Made by a program: the position numbers and the translations under genes
Shown here: positions 17,155-25,978 of the stretch, piece by piece
Numbering within the stretch: position 1 is the stretch's first letter
Layout of the letters: each line of letters opens with the position of its first letter
Notes under the pieces: model-generated
What the model was told of the DNA's origin: nothing
Database searches by the model: none
Seen by the model: the letters and a program-made list of their open reading frames with translations, nothing else
Assembly: GCA_027489105.1 (NCBI GenBank)
Contig: JAIYAJ010000153.1
Location: 1 to 33,395 of the forward strand
Reading direction: 5' to 3'
Source: Zymomonas sp.
GTDB lineage: Bacteria; Pseudomonadota; Alphaproteobacteria; Sphingomonadales; Sphingomonadaceae
DNA length: 33,395 nt

Positions 17155-17889
17155 ATGTTCAGGATCGAATCGAACGGCGATATCGCCCGCCTCAGCCTCG
17201 ACCGCGCCGATGCGCGCAACGCGATCGGCATCGACCAGTGGCCGAAACTGACGGCCCATCTGGAAGAGATCGTCGCGGGCGGCGCGCGGGCGCTGATCGT
17301 GCGATCGGACGTGGCGGGGATATTCTCCTCGGGCGCCGATCTCGGCGATCTCGACGGGCTCGCCGCCGATCCGGCGCGCCGCACCCTGTTCCGGGTCGAG
17401 ATGGCGCGCGCCTTCGACACGCTCGCCTCGCTCCCGATCGCGACGATCGCGGCGGTCGATGGCGGATGCTATGGCGCGGCGGTCGCCCTCGCGCTCGCCT
17501 GCGACGTCCGTATCGCGGGTAGCAAGGCGGTGTTCGCGATTACGCCCGCCAAGGTCGGCATCGTCTATCCGGCGGGCGACGTCGCGCGGCTGAAGGCGCA
17601 GGTCGGGCCGGGACAGGCCGCGCGCATGATGCTGACCGGCATGGTGATCGACGCGGCCGAGGCGGCCCGCATCGGGCTGGTCGAGCAGCTCGTCGACAGC
17701 GCCGATGCCGCCGCCGCCGACATGGCCGCGCTGGTCGCCGCCAATTCGCGCAACAGCGTCGCCGGGCTCAAGCGCATCCTCGCGGGCGACGCCGAGGCCG
17801 ACCGGCTGTTCGACGATGCCTTTGGCGGGGTCGATTTCCGCGAGGGGCTGATGGCCTTCCGCGAGCGCCGCAAGCCGGTATTCCGCTGA
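17155..17889 (+). CDS. enoyl-CoA hydratase/isomerase (crotonase) family protein
   Basis: A 244-residue crotonase-fold protein. LSLDRADARNAIG is the N-terminal block. IFSSGADLGDL is the first oxyanion-hole segment, and ATIAAVDGGCYGAAVALALACDVRIA the second, where GGCYGAA replaces the more usual GxAxGGG. AVFAITPAKVGIVYPAGDVARL and ARMMLTGMVIDAAEAARIGLVEQLV complete the fold. The hydratase glutamates at the usual positions are not obvious (the second is within AKVGIVYP), so isomerase, hydrolase or another CoA chemistry is possible. The stop and the start of the next gene share one base (TGATG), so it is coupled to a formylglutamate-amidohydrolase-like gene, an odd pairing that gives no standard pathway. 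Confidence 0.85.
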   Translation: MFRIESNGDIARLSLDRADARNAIGIDQWPKLTAHLEEIVAGGARALIVRSDVAGIFSSGADLGDLDGLAADPARRTLFRVEMARAFDTLASLPIATIAAVDGGCYGAAVALALACDVRIAGSKAVFAITPAKVGIVYPAGDVARLKAQVGPGQAARMMLTGMVIDAAEAARIGLVEQLVDSADAAAADMAALVAANSRNSVAGLKRILAGDAEADRLFDDAFGGVDFREGLMAFRERRKPVFR

Positions 17890-18581
17890 TGCACAGGCTG
17901 CTGCTGATCGCCGACCATGCATCGAACCATGTGCCGGCCGATGTCGATCTGGGCATCGATCCGGCCTTGCTCGACCAGCATGTCGCGATCGACATCGGGG
18001 TCGGGCCGCTCGGCCGCCTGCTGTGTGAACGGCTGCCGATGGACGGCATTTTCGGCCCGGTGTCGCGGCTCGTGATCGACCTCAACCGCGAGGAAGATGC
18101 GCCGGGCCTGATCCCGGTCGAGAGCGACGGCCATGCGATAGCCGGCAATGCCGCGCTCGATGCCGATGCTCGGGCGGCTCGGGTCGAGCGGTTCTGGCGG
18201 CCTTATCACCGCGCCATCGCCGACCGTATCGCCGCCGACCGGCCCGACCTGATCGTCTCTCTCCACAGCTTCACGCCGCGCCTTGCGAGCCGACCCGAAG
18301 AGGCGCGGCCCTGGCAGGTCGGTGTGCTCTACAACCAGGACGACCGCGCCGCGCTCGTCGGGCTGGATGCCCTGCGCGCAGCGGGGGTGATCGCCGGGGA
18401 TAACGAGCCCTATTCGGGCAAGCTGCTCAACGCGACGATGAACCTGCACGCCGAGGCCAATGGCATCCCCTATCTCGGCCTCGAAGTGCGGCAGGACCTG
18501 ATCGGCGATGCCGCCGGGGTCGCGCTATGGGCCGACCGGCTTGCGCCGGTCATCGCCCATGTCGGTGCCGCCTTCGCCTGA
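17889..18581 (+). CDS. N-formylglutamate amidohydrolase family protein (second copy, outside hut)
   Basis: A 230-residue protein of the N-formylglutamate amidohydrolase family. LLIADHASNHVP corresponds to the first metal block, SRLVIDLNREED to the central Arg/Asp block, LIVSLHSFTP to the second histidine block, and LGLEVRQDLIGD to the C-terminal Glu block. It is shorter than HutG and clearly diverged from the hutG at 1-675 of the same window. It is therefore unlikely to be the histidine-pathway enzyme; related proteins act on other N-formyl or N-acyl amino acids. It overlaps the crotonase-family gene by one base and shares its transcript. The convergent metY gene ends 28 bp after its stop. 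Confidence 0.87.
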   Translation: MHRLLLIADHASNHVPADVDLGIDPALLDQHVAIDIGVGPLGRLLCERLPMDGIFGPVSRLVIDLNREEDAPGLIPVESDGHAIAGNAALDADARAARVERFWRPYHRAIADRIAADRPDLIVSLHSFTPRLASRPEEARPWQVGVLYNQDDRAALVGLDALRAAGVIAGDNEPYSGKLLNATMNLHAEANGIPYLGLEVRQDLIGDAAGVALWADRLAPVIAHVGAAFA

Positions 18582-18609
18582 AATTGGCGCCTGACCGGCG
18601 CGGCTTCGC

Positions 18610-19905
18610 TCAGCCCGCTTTGTCGAGCGCCTGTTCGAGGTCGGCGAGAATGTCGTCGATATGCTCGAGGCCGATCGACAGCCGCACATAGCCTTCGGAC
18701 ACGCCGGTCGCGGCCTGCTCCTCGGCCGACAGCTGCGAGTGCGTCGTCGTCGCGGGATGAATGGCGAGGCTGCGCGCATCGCCGATGTTCGCGACATGGT
18801 AGAAGAGCTGGAGCGCGTCGATGAAGCGCCGTCCCGCTTCGCGCCCGCCGGCCAGTTCGAAGCCCAGCAAGCCGCCGGTGCCGCCGGTCAGGTAGCGCGC
18901 GGCGCGCTCCGCCTGCTGGCCGGTCTGCAGCGAGGGGTGGATCACCCGCGTCACGTCCGCCCGGCCCTGCAGGAAGGCGGCGACCTTGGTCGCATTCTCG
19001 CAGTGGCGCGGCATGCGCAGCGGCAGAGTTTCGAGCCCCTGGAGGATCTGGAAGGCGTTGAACGGCGACAGCGCCGCGCCGAGGTCGCGCAGCAGGATCG
19101 TCCGCGCGCGCAATATATAGGCGATCGGGCCGAGCGGCTTGGCCGCCTCGTTCCACACCGCGCCATGGTAGCTCGGGTCGGGCGTGTTGAGCGTCGGCTG
19201 CCGCTCGGGCACCGCGCCCCAGTCGAAATTACCGCCGTCGACGATCACGCCGCCGATCGATGTGCCATGCCCGCCAATATATTTGGTGGCCGAATAGACG
19301 ACGATCGCAGCACCATGGTCGAGCGGGCGGGCGATCAGCGGGGCGGCGGTGTTGTCGACGATCAGCGGGATGCCGAGCGGCCGGCCGAGCGCGGCGATCT
19401 CGGCGATCGGGCAGACGACGAGCTTGGGGTTGGGCAGCGTCTCGGCATACCAGGCGCGGGTGCGATCGTCGGTTGCGCGGACGAAGGCCTGCGGGTCCGA
19501 CGGGTCGACGAAGCGCACCTCGATCCCCTGATCGCGCAGCGTGTTGGCGAAGAGGTTCCAGGTGCCGCCGTAGAGGTCGGTGCTGCTGACGACATTGTCG
19601 CCGGCACGCGCGAGATTCTGGATCGCATAGGCGGAGGCCGCCTGTCCCGAGGCGACGGCGAGCGCGGCAGCCCCGCCCTCGATCGCAGCGATGCGCTGCT
19701 CCAATATGTCGGTCGTGGGGTTGCCGATGCGGGTGTAGATATTGCCCAGTTCCTTGAGCGCGAACAGATTGGCCGCATGCTCGGCGTCGCGAAACTGATA
19801 GGAGGTCGTCTGGAAAATCGGCGGCGCGACCGAACCCGTGCCCGGATCCGCGCGCCAGCCGGCGTGGAGCGCGAGCGTTTCGGGGTGCAGCGTGCGTTCG
19901 GTCAT
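18610..19905 (-). CDS. metY: O-acetylhomoserine sulfhydrylase/aminocarboxypropyltransferase MetY
   Basis: A 431-residue PLP enzyme of the Cys/Met metabolism class, making homocysteine from O-acetylhomoserine and sulfide. The PLP lysine is K208, in VVYSATKYIGGHGTSIGG. YTRIGNPTTDILEQRIAAIEGG and SGQAASAYAIQNLARAGDN are phosphate-binding and substrate segments, LIVDNTAA holds the PLP aspartate, and SVGLEH-like VRLSIGLEHIDDIL ends the protein. Length (about 430) and the GTSIGG insertion favour MetY over MetB/MetC/MetZ. I start at ATG 19905, because GGAAGG lies six bases upstream. ATG 19911 would leave it almost touching. The 86-bp upstream gap shows no SAM riboswitch that I can recognise. Confidence 0.92.
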   Translation of the reverse strand: MTERTLHPETLALHAGWRADPGTGSVAPPIFQTTSYQFRDAEHAANLFALKELGNIYTRIGNPTTDILEQRIAAIEGGAAALAVASGQAASAYAIQNLARAGDNVVSSTDLYGGTWNLFANTLRDQGIEVRFVDPSDPQAFVRATDDRTRAWYAETLPNPKLVVCPIAEIAALGRPLGIPLIVDNTAAPLIARPLDHGAAIVVYSATKYIGGHGTSIGGVIVDGGNFDWGAVPERQPTLNTPDPSYHGAVWNEAAKPLGPIAYILRARTILLRDLGAALSPFNAFQILQGLETLPLRMPRHCENATKVAAFLQGRADVTRVIHPSLQTGQQAERAARYLTGGTGGLLGFELAGGREAGRRFIDALQLFYHVANIGDARSLAIHPATTTHSQLSAEEQAATGVSEGYVRLSIGLEHIDDILADLEQALDKAG

Positions 19906-19991
19906 GGTCATCCTTCCAGCGATCCCGGCCTCGCAAGGGCCGTCGCCGATAGCCTATCGCCCCGGCGTCCGAAACGAAGAAAGATTTCCTT

Positions 19992-21839
19992 TCAGGCCGC
20001 TACCGAAGGCGGCGTTGACGCGGTGGACGCCAGTTCCTGAACCGCCGCCAGGACTTCGGCGGCGCGGAACGGCTTGGAGATCATCGGCCGTTCGGCATGA
20101 CGCGCAGGAAGATGCTCGCGCCCATAGCCGCTCACGAAGGCGAAGGGGATGCCCCGCTCCAGCAACTCATCCGCCACGCGATCGACCGGTTCGCCGTTGA
20201 GATTGCCATCGAGCAACACCGCGTCGGGTGCATCGTTGGCGATAACCTCCAGCGCCTGCTCGCAGGATGTGGCCGGGCCCAAGGCGAGATGGCCTGCATC
20301 CTCCAGTTCCATCATCAGGTCCATCGCGACCAGGGGCTCATCCTCGACGACGAGAATCTTGAGCGGCCTTGCCGGGTCGTTCTGCGGCGGGGGAGGGGCC
20401 GGTGCGGCGGCGGACGGTGTTGCGCTACCCGGCGGCAGTTCGGCGACCTGAAGGCCAGTGTTGCTGTCCACGCTGCGCAGCGGCAGGCACAGGTGCCAGG
20501 CGATCCCTTCGGGGCGATAGATCAGCTCGGCCTTGCCGCCTTCGGAAACGAGGCTCGACTGGATCAGCGTGCTGCCGAAGCCGCGCTTGTCGAAGGGCGC
20601 CACCACCGGCCCGCCGCTCTCGGACCAGTCGAGCAGGACGGTGTCGTCCTCGACCCGCCAGGCGAGCGAGACATGCCCGCTGTCGTTCGAGAAGGCGCCA
20701 TATTTATGCGCGTTGGTCGCAAGCTCGTGCAGCACCAGCGCGAAACGCAGGGCCAGCTCGGGGGACAGGTCGAGCAGGGGCCCGTCCATGTGGAAGCGGT
20801 CGGCGGTTACCGCCCCGATCTCGAACTGATCGGCGATCAGGCGGCGGAGGTTGGCGCGTTCCCAGGTCGCGCTGCTCAGCAGCGAATGGGCGGCGGCGAG
20901 CGACTTGATCCGTCCGGTGAAGGCTTCGCGGAATTCGGCCAGATCGTCGGCGTGACGGAAGCTCTGCGAGGCGATCGCTTGCACCGTCGCCAGCGAATTC
21001 TTCACCCGGTGATTGAGTTCACCGACCAGCAGCCGCTGCGTTTCCATCGCGCGCTGACGTTCGGTGACGTCGAGCACCTGAAGCATGCCGCTCGATGCGC
21101 GGTTCCGCGTGCCCGCGACCGTCGAGCAATACCATTCGCCCGCCCGAACGCTGCCGTCCGCGCGCAGGAAACGATGCTCCTGCATCTCGCTATTCTCGCC
21201 CTCCAGCAGGCGGTGCATCGACGAGACGAAGCTGCTGCGATCGTCATCGGGCAGGAATGGGGCCTGATGGAGCAAGACGCCCAGCATATCGTCGGCGCTA
21301 TAGCCGAACAGCCGCTCGGCACCCTTCGCCCAGGTGACGATGCGCAGGTCTGAATCGATCTCGATCACCGCCATCGGCGAATTGTCGCCATGCGCGCGCA
21401 GCCGGCCAAGGGCGAGAGCGAGTTCGTCGCGTTGCCGGGCAAGTTCGCGCCGCTGGCGGGCCAGTTCGACGAAAACCGACACCTTCTGATTGAGGACATG
21501 GATGTCGTAGGGCTTGAGCAGATAGTCGACCGCACCCGCCTCGAACCCGCGGAAGCGGCGGGTTTCGTCGGTGGCGATGGCGGTCAGGAAGATGATCGGT
21601 ACCGCGCGGGTTCGCTCGGTCCCGCGCATCAGTTCGGCCAGTTCGAAGCCGTCCATGCCGGGCATCTGCACGTCGAGCAGCGCCAGCGCGAAATCATTGC
21701 GGAGCATCAGCTCAAGGGCCTGCTCGCCGCTGCTCGCGGTGACCAGCTCGACACCGGGCTGGTCGAGCGCCGCTTCGAGTGCGACGAGGTTTGCGGGCAC
21801 GTCGTCGACCGCGAGGATGCGGATGACGCTATCGGACAT
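19992..21839 (-). CDS. REC-PAS-HWE histidine kinase-REC hybrid protein
   Basis: A 615-residue soluble signalling protein. Residues 5-125 are a receiver (VDDVPAN, phospho-acceptor D56 in LLDVQMPG, LLKPYD lysine). Residues about 150-262 form a PAS domain (ERLFGYSADDMLG). Residues 272-455 are an HWE kinase: H277 in ELNHRVKNSLATVQAIA, the N-box LHELATNAHKYGAFS, and the family WxE at 405-407 in DWSESGG. After an Ala/Pro linker, residues 494-605 form a second receiver (VVEDEP, D544 in LLDGNLNGE, ISKPF). HRxxN kinases of this type feed the PhyR/EcfG general stress response in alphaproteobacteria. The start ATG 21839 lies inside the end of cheR (11-nt overlap), so it is the third gene of the operon. 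It has no membrane segment. Its input is probably phosphotransfer from the upstream hybrid kinase. Confidence 0.92.
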   Translation of the reverse strand: MSDSVIRILAVDDVPANLVALEAALDQPGVELVTASSGEQALELMLRNDFALALLDVQMPGMDGFELAELMRGTERTRAVPIIFLTAIATDETRRFRGFEAGAVDYLLKPYDIHVLNQKVSVFVELARQRRELARQRDELALALGRLRAHGDNSPMAVIEIDSDLRIVTWAKGAERLFGYSADDMLGVLLHQAPFLPDDDRSSFVSSMHRLLEGENSEMQEHRFLRADGSVRAGEWYCSTVAGTRNRASSGMLQVLDVTERQRAMETQRLLVGELNHRVKNSLATVQAIASQSFRHADDLAEFREAFTGRIKSLAAAHSLLSSATWERANLRRLIADQFEIGAVTADRFHMDGPLLDLSPELALRFALVLHELATNAHKYGAFSNDSGHVSLAWRVEDDTVLLDWSESGGPVVAPFDKRGFGSTLIQSSLVSEGGKAELIYRPEGIAWHLCLPLRSVDSNTGLQVAELPPGSATPSAAAPAPPPPQNDPARPLKILVVEDEPLVAMDLMMELEDAGHLALGPATSCEQALEVIANDAPDAVLLDGNLNGEPVDRVADELLERGIPFAFVSGYGREHLPARHAERPMISKPFRAAEVLAAVQELASTASTPPSVAA

Positions 21840-22689
21840 CACGGGCCTCGTCCGCCGGGACGGCGTTTCGCCGGTAGATTTTTTCGTGGGTGGCAAAGTC
21901 GGTGAAGAGGCCAGCGCATCGCGAAAAATGGAGCGTCTCCTTTGAGCCGAGGCCGAGGAAGCCGCCGACCGGCAGCGAACGGGCGAAGATGTCGAGAGCA
22001 CGGTCCTGCAGCGCGCGCTCGAAATAGATCAGGACATTCCGACTGGATACGAACTGTACCTCGGAAAACACTGAATCACTTGCAAGATTATGATCGGCGA
22101 ATACGGCGCGCTTGCGCAGCGTCGGGTCGAACCGGGCGGCCCCGAAGGCCGCGGTATAATAGTCGGAAAGCGATGCCCGGCCGCCGGCTGCCTGATAGTT
22201 GCGGGTAAATCCGGCGAGGCGATCGAGATCGTAAATCCCCGCCTCGGCCTTTTCGAGCGCGCTCGGATTGATGTCGGTGCAATAGAAGATCGTGCGGTTT
22301 TCCAGCCCCTCTTCGCGGAACAGGATCGCCAGCGAGTAGAATTCCTCGCCATTGGCGCAGCCCGCGATCCACACCTTGATCGACGGCCAGGTCGCGAGGT
22401 GCGGCAGCACATCGGTGCGAAGCCGCGCATAATAATAGGGGTCGCGGAAGAACTCGCTGACCTGGATCGTCATGAACCCGAGCAGCGCCGGCAGCGTGCC
22501 GACATCGTGGAGCAGGCGGTGCTGGAGCTCCGACAGGCTCGCGCAGTCGAAATGGCTCTGCGCCCGTTCGAGGCGCCGCTGCAGCGAGGGACGGCTGTAA
22601 TCGCGGAAGTCATAGCCATAGCGCCGCCACACCGCCTCGACGATCAGGTCGGTCTCGATCTCGGCGACATCCTCGGCGGTGAAGCTCAT
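21829..22689 (-). CDS. CheR-type protein-glutamate methyltransferase
   Basis: A 286-residue CheR-family SAM methyltransferase. An N-terminal helical domain (RRYGYDFRDYSRPSLQRRLE) is followed by FMTIQVSEFFRDPYYY. The SAM site is VWIAGCANGEEFYSLAILF, with FYCTDINPSALEKA as the acidic motif and NVLIYFERALQDRALDIFARSLPVGGFLGLGSKE at the C-terminal end. It overlaps the upstream kinase gene by four bases (ATGA) and the downstream kinase gene by eleven. No methyl-accepting receptor, CheB, CheA or CheW is present. Its target is therefore not an ordinary chemotaxis array here; one possibility is the coiled-coil region of the operon's own kinase, which I propose only by context. Confidence 0.92.
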   Translation of the reverse strand: MSFTAEDVAEIETDLIVEAVWRRYGYDFRDYSRPSLQRRLERAQSHFDCASLSELQHRLLHDVGTLPALLGFMTIQVSEFFRDPYYYARLRTDVLPHLATWPSIKVWIAGCANGEEFYSLAILFREEGLENRTIFYCTDINPSALEKAEAGIYDLDRLAGFTRNYQAAGGRASLSDYYTAAFGAARFDPTLRKRAVFADHNLASDSVFSEVQFVSSRNVLIYFERALQDRALDIFARSLPVGGFLGLGSKETLHFSRCAGLFTDFATHEKIYRRNAVPADEARDVR

Positions 22690-25600
22690 CGCGGCATCCA
22701 CACGCGGATGAGCGACAGCAGCTTGTCGATGTCGAGCGGCTTGGCGAGATAGTCGTTCGCGCCGGCGGCGAGGCATTCCTGCTGGTCGCGCTCCATCGCC
22801 TTGGCGGTCAGGGCGATGATCGGCAGGGTCGCGAATTGCGGTCGCTTGCGGATCTCGCGCATGGCCGTGAGTCCGTCCATCTCGGGCATCATTATGTCCA
22901 TCAGCACGAGATCAATGGGCGTGCCGCCAACTTGTTCCGTCGCGTCAACGATTTCGAGCGCCTCGCGTCCGTTGCGGGCGATCCGCACGTCCACGCCATG
23001 GGGTTCGAGCACGCCGGTCAGCGCATAGACGTTGCGGATGTCGTCTTCGACGATGAGGATACAGCGGTTCTCGAGCGTGCCGTCGCGGCCAAGGGCGCGG
23101 GCGAGCATCTTCTGCTGTTCGCTCGGCAGTTCGGACACCACTTGGTGAAGGAACAGGGTGACCTCGTCGAGCAGGCGTTCGGGCGATTTGGCGCCCTTGA
23201 CGATGATCGACTTGGAATAGCGCCGCAGCCGCATTTCCTCGTCATTGGCGAGGTCGCGGCCGGTGTAGACGATGACCGGCGGGAAGCCGACGCTCTCGTC
23301 GTTGCTGAGCCGTTCGAGCAGGTCGAGGCCCGGCATGTCGGGCAGGTTGAGGTCGAGCACCATGCAATCGAAGGTTTCCTGCCCGAGCTTCTCCAGGCAT
23401 TCGGCGGCGCTGTGGGCGTTGACGGTCTCGACGTCGCGCGAAGCGAGCAGATGGCGAATGCTCTCCGCCTGCTGCGTATCGTCCTCGACGACCAGCACGC
23501 GCCGCAGCCGCTGCTCCATCCGCGCTTCGAGCCCTTCGAGCATGTCGACCAGCGTGTCGCGGCTCACCGGCTTGAGCAGATAGCCGACGGCGCCGCTGGC
23601 GAGCGCCGCCTGCGTATCCTCGTCGGCCGACACGATGTGCACCGGAATGTGCCGCGTGCGCGCGTCGCGCTTGATGCGGTCCAGCACCGACAGCCCCGTA
23701 TGGTCGGGCAGATGGAGATCGAGGATGACAGCATGCGGCAGATATTGGCGGGCGAGCAGAGCGCCCTCATCGGCAGTGCCTGCGATCAGGCATTGGAAAC
23801 CGACTTCGTGCGCCAGATCGCAGAGGATGCGCGCGAAGGCGGGATCGTCCTCGACGACCAGAATGACGCGGCTGTCGCCCGACAGGGTGGAGCGATCATC
23901 CTCGGTCCGCTGGGCGACCCGGTCGGGCCGGGACGACAGCGATGCGACCGGTTCCGACCGCGGCTGGAAGCTGCGCGGTGCGGGTGTGCTCCTCGCCCCG
24001 CCCTGGAATTTTTCCGGCAGGGCGATGGTGAAGGCGCTGCCCTCGCCGAGGATGCTGTGCAGCGAGATATCGCCTCCCAGCAGGCGGGCGAGTTCGCGCG
24101 AAATCGACAGGCCTAGCCCGGTACCGCCATATTTGCGGCTGATGCTGCCGTCGGCCTGGCGGAAGGCTTCGAAGATCATGTCATGCTTGTCGGCGGGAAT
24201 GCCGGGACCGGTGTCGCGGACCGACAGGCTGATCAGCCCATCGTCTCTGCGGCTAGCCTCTAACGCGACTTCGCCGCGCTCGGTGAACTTGATCGCGTTC
24301 GACAGGAAGTTGCGCATGATCTGTTCGAGACGCTGGACGTCGGTCTCGATCATGGCGGGCACGTCATCGTCCTGGCGCAGATGGAAGGACAGGCCCTTTG
24401 CTTCGGCCGCCGGCTGGAAGCTGTTGCGCAGCTTCTCGAACATGTCGTCGAGCCGGGTCGGGCGCGGCTGCAGCTCGAGCTTGCCGGCCTCGATCTTCGA
24501 GATGTCGAGAATGTCGTTGATCAGGATGAGCAGGTCGTTGCCCGAGGTCTCGATCGTCTCGGCGAAGCGCACCTGCTCGTCGCTGAGATTGCCATGGCGG
24601 TTCTCGGCGAGGAGGCGCGCCATGATGAGCAGCGAGTTGAGCGGGGTGCGCAGCTCGTGGCTCATATTGGCCAGGAATTCCGACTTATAACGGCTTGCTT
24701 GTTCGAGCTCGGCGGTCTGCGCCTTGAGGGAGGCCTGGGCCCGTGTCAGCTCGTCGCGCTGGGCCTCGAGCGAACCGGTCTGCTCCTCAAGCAGGGCGTT
24801 GTTGCGCTCTAGCTCCTGCTGCTGGTCCTCCAGCTGCGCCTGCGAACGAAGCAGCTGCTTACTCTGTTCTTCCAGCTCGTCGTTGGTGGCGCGCAGTTCC
24901 TCGCTTTGCGCCTGCAGTTCTTCGGCCTGCTGCTGGGTCTCTGCCAGAAGATTCTGCAGGCGGGCGCGATATTTGGCCGAGCGGATAGCTGTGCCGAGGT
25001 GACCGGAAACCAGTTCCAGGAAGTCGGGCAGGTCCTTCGGATTGGCGCCCGGCTGGTCGAGAAAGCCGATCTCGACGACCGTGTTCACCATCCCGTCGAC
25101 GCGGCCCGTGCCGACGATCAGGCTGCGCGGCTTGGCGCTACCCAGGCCGCTGCCGAAGGTGAGATAGCCGTCGGGTACATCGTCGACGACCAGCGTCCCG
25201 CCGCGCCGGATGGCGTCGCCGAGGAGGCCGTCATTGCGGCCGATGCGGTCGGGTGTGGGTGTCGATGCGGGTACGCCCGTCGATGCGACCCGGCGATGCT
25301 CCTCGCCATCGCGGACATAGACGAGCCCGGCGGCAGCGCCGAAGCGCTCGACGATGAAGCCAAGGGTGTTGAGCCCGATTTCCTCGGGCGTCTGCTCGCC
25401 GCCGGTACGGCGGGTCAGTTCGGCCTCGGCCTCCCGCATCCATTGCTGGCGGCGGGAATCGAGCCGGTAGCTGATGAACATCGTGCCGATTCCGGCGAGG
25501 AGCATGTTCACGATCGTCGCCAGCGAGCGGTTGAGAAGCGCGAGCGCGGGATCGACACCGGTCGGCGCGTTGTAGAATCCGATCGCCATGCAGACCACGG

Positions 25601-25793
25601 AGAGTGCGGCGGCCGCAATCGGGAGCAAACGATAGGGGCTGGCGAAGGCGATGACCGTCGGCAGAAGGTAGATCACCCAGATGGCGGTTCCGAGCGGGAA
25701 GGAGATGTCCGCGACACAGGTCAGCGCCAGGATCAGTGGAAGACCGAGGAGATAGAGATAGGAACGACTGCTCCCGCTCGTGAAAGAAGACAT
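22686..25793 (-). CDS. membrane hybrid histidine kinase with GAF, coiled coil and three receiver domains
   Basis: A 1035-residue sensor kinase. Four hydrophobic segments lie at about 12-32, 36-52, 56-73 and 90-108. A GAF-like domain (about 135-275) precedes a long Gln/Glu-rich coiled coil (275-368). HisKA has H379 in ANMSHELRTPLNS, and the ATPase domain has RNFLSNAIKFTE, DTGPGIP and GGTGLGLSIS. Three receivers follow with acceptors D692, D814 and D966. The second has VKGAKS where the conserved Lys-Pro normally stands, so it may be atypical. The start ATG 25793 follows a weak ribosome site. An EcfG-type promoter ends about 75 bp upstream. It is the first gene of the operon with cheR and the HWE kinase, and likely passes phosphate to the latter. 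The sensed signal is unknown. Confidence 0.92.
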   Translation of the reverse strand: MSSFTSGSSRSYLYLLGLPLILALTCVADISFPLGTAIWVIYLLPTVIAFASPYRLLPIAAAALSVVCMAIGFYNAPTGVDPALALLNRSLATIVNMLLAGIGTMFISYRLDSRRQQWMREAEAELTRRTGGEQTPEEIGLNTLGFIVERFGAAAGLVYVRDGEEHRRVASTGVPASTPTPDRIGRNDGLLGDAIRRGGTLVVDDVPDGYLTFGSGLGSAKPRSLIVGTGRVDGMVNTVVEIGFLDQPGANPKDLPDFLELVSGHLGTAIRSAKYRARLQNLLAETQQQAEELQAQSEELRATNDELEEQSKQLLRSQAQLEDQQQELERNNALLEEQTGSLEAQRDELTRAQASLKAQTAELEQASRYKSEFLANMSHELRTPLNSLLIMARLLAENRHGNLSDEQVRFAETIETSGNDLLILINDILDISKIEAGKLELQPRPTRLDDMFEKLRNSFQPAAEAKGLSFHLRQDDDVPAMIETDVQRLEQIMRNFLSNAIKFTERGEVALEASRRDDGLISLSVRDTGPGIPADKHDMIFEAFRQADGSISRKYGGTGLGLSISRELARLLGGDISLHSILGEGSAFTIALPEKFQGGARSTPAPRSFQPRSEPVASLSSRPDRVAQRTEDDRSTLSGDSRVILVVEDDPAFARILCDLAHEVGFQCLIAGTADEGALLARQYLPHAVILDLHLPDHTGLSVLDRIKRDARTRHIPVHIVSADEDTQAALASGAVGYLLKPVSRDTLVDMLEGLEARMEQRLRRVLVVEDDTQQAESIRHLLASRDVETVNAHSAAECLEKLGQETFDCMVLDLNLPDMPGLDLLERLSNDESVGFPPVIVYTGRDLANDEEMRLRRYSKSIIVKGAKSPERLLDEVTLFLHQVVSELPSEQQKMLARALGRDGTLENRCILIVEDDIRNVYALTGVLEPHGVDVRIARNGREALEIVDATEQVGGTPIDLVLMDIMMPEMDGLTAMREIRKRPQFATLPIIALTAKAMERDQQECLAAGANDYLAKPLDIDKLLSLIRVWMPR

Positions 25794-25867
25794 CCTGTAA
25801 CTTCCAGCGGGGATCGGTGCAGACGGACGCGCGAACCACCCCCCGGTAGAGTTCGCCGTTCGGCCCA

Positions 25868-25892
25868 AACGCCCGTGTTTCAAGCAGGTTCC
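25868..25892 (-). promoter_or_regulatory. EcfG-type general stress promoter of the kinase-CheR-HWE operon
   Basis: On the minus strand the sequence reads GGAAC (25892-25888), sixteen bases, then CGTT (25871-25868). This exactly matches the GGAAC-N16/17-CGTT element recognised by the alphaproteobacterial general stress sigma factor EcfG. Its spacing to the hybrid kinase start (25793) leaves a 5' leader of roughly 65-70 bases. I infer stress-induced expression of the three-gene operon. The match is in the correct orientation and intergenic. Confidence 0.75.
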
Positions 25893-25978
25893 CAAAAATT
25901 TCATCCTGCGCCTCTGGAACGCTCTGCAAACGCTTTGCTCACATGGACGAACAAGGCGCAGCCGCGCATAAGGGCGCC

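Noticed and set aside
19912..19991. Possible SAM-responsive riboswitch upstream of metY
   Set aside because: The gap is only about 80 bases and I cannot find the conserved SAM-II or SAM-V core or a pseudoknot pattern. The upstream gene ends right there.
25900..25945. Second EcfG promoter reading right towards the lipoprotein gene (GGAAC near 25916)
   Set aside because: No CGTT is found 15-17 bases downstream on that strand.
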